The notes beneath the pieces were generated by a model. It ran no database searches. It saw only the letters and a program-made list of their open reading frames with translations, and was not told the DNA's origin. The position numbers and the translations under genes were made by a program. Positions 61,923 to 64,000 of a stretch of 64,000 nt of DNA are shown here, piece by piece. Positions within the stretch are counted from its first letter, which is position 1. Each line of letters begins with the position of its first letter. This DNA is from Thermobispora bispora DSM 43833 (GTDB taxonomy: Bacteria; Actinomycetota; Actinomycetes; Streptosporangiales; Streptosporangiaceae): the NCBI RefSeq assembly GCF_000092645.1, contig NC_014165.1:62001-126000 (forward strand), written 5' to 3'.

Positions 61923-62991
61923 CTACGGAACGTTGGCGATGGCCACATGGCTCGGAGCGTCACCCACGCCCAGGGTGGCTTCCACGGTGTTGGTGGCGGT
62001 GTTGATCACAGAGACGGTGTTCGAGCCGAAGTTGGTGACGTAGGCGCGGGTACCGCCGAGGGTGAACGCCACTAGGATCGGCGTTTCTCCGACCGGGATG
62101 GTGGCGATGACGGTGTTGGTGGCGGTGTCGATCACCGACACGTTGTCGGAGCCGAAGTTGGTGACGTAGGCGCGGGTTCCGCCAGGGGTGAACGCCACCT
62201 CCCAGGGATTAGTGCCGACGGGGATGGTGGCGATGACGGTGTTGGTGGCGGTGTCGATCACCGACACCGTGTTGTCACCGCTGTTGACGACGTAGGCGCG
62301 GGTGCCGCCGGGAGTGACCCCCATTCCGATGGGTTGGGTGCCGACCGGGATGGTGGTGACGACGGTGTTGGTGGCGGTGTCGATCACAGAGACGGTGTTC
62401 GAGCCGAAGTTGGCGACGTAGGCGCGGGTGCCGCCGGGGGTGACCGCCACCCCAACGGGCTCAACGCCGACCGGGATGGTGGCGATGACGGTGTTGGTGG
62501 CGGTGTCGATCACCGACACGTCGTTGGAGACCTGGTTGGTGACGTAGGCGCGGGTTCCGCCGGGAGAGACGGCCACGTCGTACGGAAGGGCGCCGACCGG
62601 GATGACGGCGATGACGCCGTTGGTGGCGGTGTCGATCACCGACACGGTGTCGCCGGTCTGGTTGACCACGTACACCCGGGTGCCGCCGGGACTGGCCGCC
62701 ACCCCGGTGGGCCCGTTTTCCGACCGGGATGGTGGCGACGGTGGTGTTGCCGGCGACGTCGATCACCGAAACGGTGCCTTCGCTCTGGTTGGTGACGTAG
62801 GCGACCTGGCGTGCCTGGCGGATCTCCTCGGCCGTGGCCGTGGTGGGCGGGGATGCGAGTGCGGTGAGGCCGGTGGCGAGCGCCACCGCGGTGATCGCCG
62901 AGCGCAGCCGGGTTCGCCGCACCCGTACCTGCGTCTGAGCGGATATGCCGGCGCGGCGTATCGCCGCGGTGTTGATCCAACGTGTGAGCAT
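61923..62991 (-). pseudogene. Seven-bladed YVTN propeller, frameshifted at a T4 tract (copy 5)
   Basis: The start is ATG 62991 with GGAGG upstream. The signal and half of blade 1 are in one frame; blades 2-7 continue in another to 61923. The shift is at 62716-62719, where gcccgttttccg replaces the gcccgtttccg seen at the same place in copy 2. Removing one T restores a seven-bladed protein of ~355 residues. As in copy 2, slippage, decay or sequencing error are all possible. Confidence 0.82.
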
Positions 62992-63304
62992 GGAGACCTC
63001 CCATCGAAATGACGGTCTCCTTGTACGCGGACACGGTGAGGCGATTCGATTTACGGCACGCTCAGTTGGCTCACCCGGCCGACGGTTTTGCATGATCGTT
63101 GATCACGTACCCGAATAATCACTCAATCCAGGTGCCGATCGCTCACCTGGAATGAATCCGAATTAATGCGTATTCAGGCCTGGTGAATGCGCGTTGCCTG
63201 GCAGAAGTCGGCGGTGAGCAGCGAAAGGCCCCTGGCCGATAGGGGGCAGGGGCCGTTCCGCCGGTGCGCGGCGGCTGAGCCGCCGTCGTGCCGCCGCCGG
63301 ATGG
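62992..63304. other. Spacer between propeller copies 5 and 6
   Basis: Leader of copy 5 with the conserved upstream block (about 63040-63095) and the hairpin of copy 6. No gene. Confidence 0.5.
63227..63254 (-). terminator. Terminator hairpin of propeller copy 6
   Basis: ggcccctg (63227-63234) / caggggcc (63247-63254). Confidence 0.6.
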
Positions 63305-64000
63305 CTATGGGACGTTGGCGATGGCGACCTCGGTCGGCGTGTTCCCCACGGTCAAGGTGGCCTCCACGGCGTTCGTGGCGGTGTTGATCACGGACACGGT
63401 GTCGCTGCCCGAGTCGGTGACGTAGGCGCGGGTGCCGCCGAGGGTGACGGCCACCCCGATGGGCCCGGTTCCGACCGGGACGGTGGTGATGACGGCATTG
63501 GTGGCGGTGTTGATCACCGACACGGTGTTGGAGCCCTGGTTGGCCACGTAGGCGCGGGTGCCTCCCGGGGTGACCGCCAATTGGTTGGGCGCGGTGCCGA
63601 CCGGGATGGTGGCGATCACGGTGTTGGTGATGGTGTCGATCACCGAGACCGTGTTGTCGATGGAGTTGGTGACGAGCACGCGGGTGCCTCCGGGAGACAC
63701 GGCCACATCGAAGGGATCAGCGCCGACCGGGATGACGGCGATCACGCCGTTGGTGGCGGTGTTGATCGCCGACACCGTGTCGGAGCCCAGATTGGTCACG
63801 TACACCCGGGTGCCGCCCGGGCTGGCCGCCACCCCCCTGGGCCCGTTGCCGACGGGGATGGTGGCGATGGTGGTGTTGGTGGCCACGTCGATCGCCGAGA
63901 CGGTGTTGTCGTCCTGGTTGGTGATGTAGGCGACTTGGCGGCCTTGCCGTGCGTCGCCGGCGGTGGCCGGGGCCGGCAGGGAGGCGAGTGCGGTGAGGCC
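63305..64000 (-). CDS. Secreted YVTN beta-propeller protein (copy 6), N-terminus beyond window
   Basis: The frame is open to the window edge. Visible are the end of the signal region (GLTALASLPAPATAG) and five blades, ending VAIANVP. Five is fewer than the seven of the full copies, so this may also be a variant with two blades removed; the start codon is outside the window. Confidence 0.85.
   Translation of the reverse strand, partial: GLTALASLPAPATAGDARQGRQVAYITNQDDNTVSAIDVATNTTIATIPVGNGPRGVAASPGGTRVYVTNLGSDTVSAINTATNGVIAVIPVGADPFDVAVSPGGTRVLVTNSIDNTVSVIDTITNTVIATIPVGTAPNQLAVTPGGTRAYVANQGSNTVSVINTATNAVITTVPVGTGPIGVAVTLGGTRAYVTDSGSDTVSVINTATNAVEATLTVGNTPTEVAIANVP

Overview
The window is a very GC-rich stretch of an actinobacterial chromosome, roughly 70% GC by eye. 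It has GTG/TTG starts, four-base stop/start overlaps, likely leaderless promoters, PASTA-type kinases, CrgA and a bacterial proteasome activator. Gene content and order fit the order Streptosporangiales, possibly a Thermobispora-like thermophile, but no species-level marker was checked. The left end (pbpA, pknA, pknB, pabA-like, crgA) is the cell-wall and kinase cluster that lies near oriC in actinobacteria, and single DnaA boxes occur nearby.

Layout. 1-9641: pbpA end, two Ser/Thr kinases, a PabA/TrpG-type amidotransferase, CrgA, a rhomboid protease, a cyclophilin, a small membrane protein, and a PAS-SpoIIE phosphatase whose tail overlaps the small membrane protein gene. 10454-24994: two MFS exporters, an Aer-like PAS protein, an FAD/NAD(P) oxidoreductase, a chromate-type transporter, a sugar ABC importer operon without its own ATPase, a GT87-like mannosyltransferase and prephenate dehydratase. 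25439-32884: seryl-tRNA synthetase, cold-shock protein, HAD phosphatase, proteasome activator Bpa, quinone oxidoreductase, and a large MinD/ParA-like ATPase with a long low-complexity N-terminus.

33029-45991: an intact tRNA-Ser(UGA) is followed by an integrated actinomycete integrative and conjugative element (AICE, pSAM2-like). It is bounded by a perfect 61-bp repeat of the tRNA 3' part (33060-33120 and 45931-45991), a period of 12,871 bp. One leftward operon carries an FtsK-like translocase, a DUF2637-type membrane protein, small proteins, a RepSA-like initiator, Xis and Int, divergent from a KorSA-like GntR repressor. A rightward pair encodes an HTH/P-loop kinase and a second P-loop protein. 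A second GntR regulator comes next, followed by a non-coding zone with hairpins, a 69-bp-arm inverted repeat and a lone CRISPR-like repeat-spacer unit. The cargo gene at 44323 is AT-rich and ends in an RNxxxH (HEPN-type) motif, so it is the best candidate for an undescribed defence gene. Similarity between the two ends continues about 115 bp past the att repeat, hinting at tandem element accretion or an element-borne tRNA terminator.

46291-56077: a debris zone (an orphan hypothetical and gene fragments), a TetR regulator, a DUF6232-like protein, a decayed membrane gene, a dense cluster of four DnaA-box-like sites (50723-50774), a third transmembrane Ser/Thr kinase, a metallo-beta-lactamase-fold protein, a Nudix-NYN fusion and small proteins.

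56498-64000: six tandem minus-strand cassettes encode secreted YVTN-type beta-propellers. Blade counts are 7, 7, 7, 2, 7 and at least 5. Most cassettes share a leader and a GGCCCCTG-type hairpin. Two copies are frameshifted, one at a C7 tract and one at a T4 tract, and one has collapsed to two blades.
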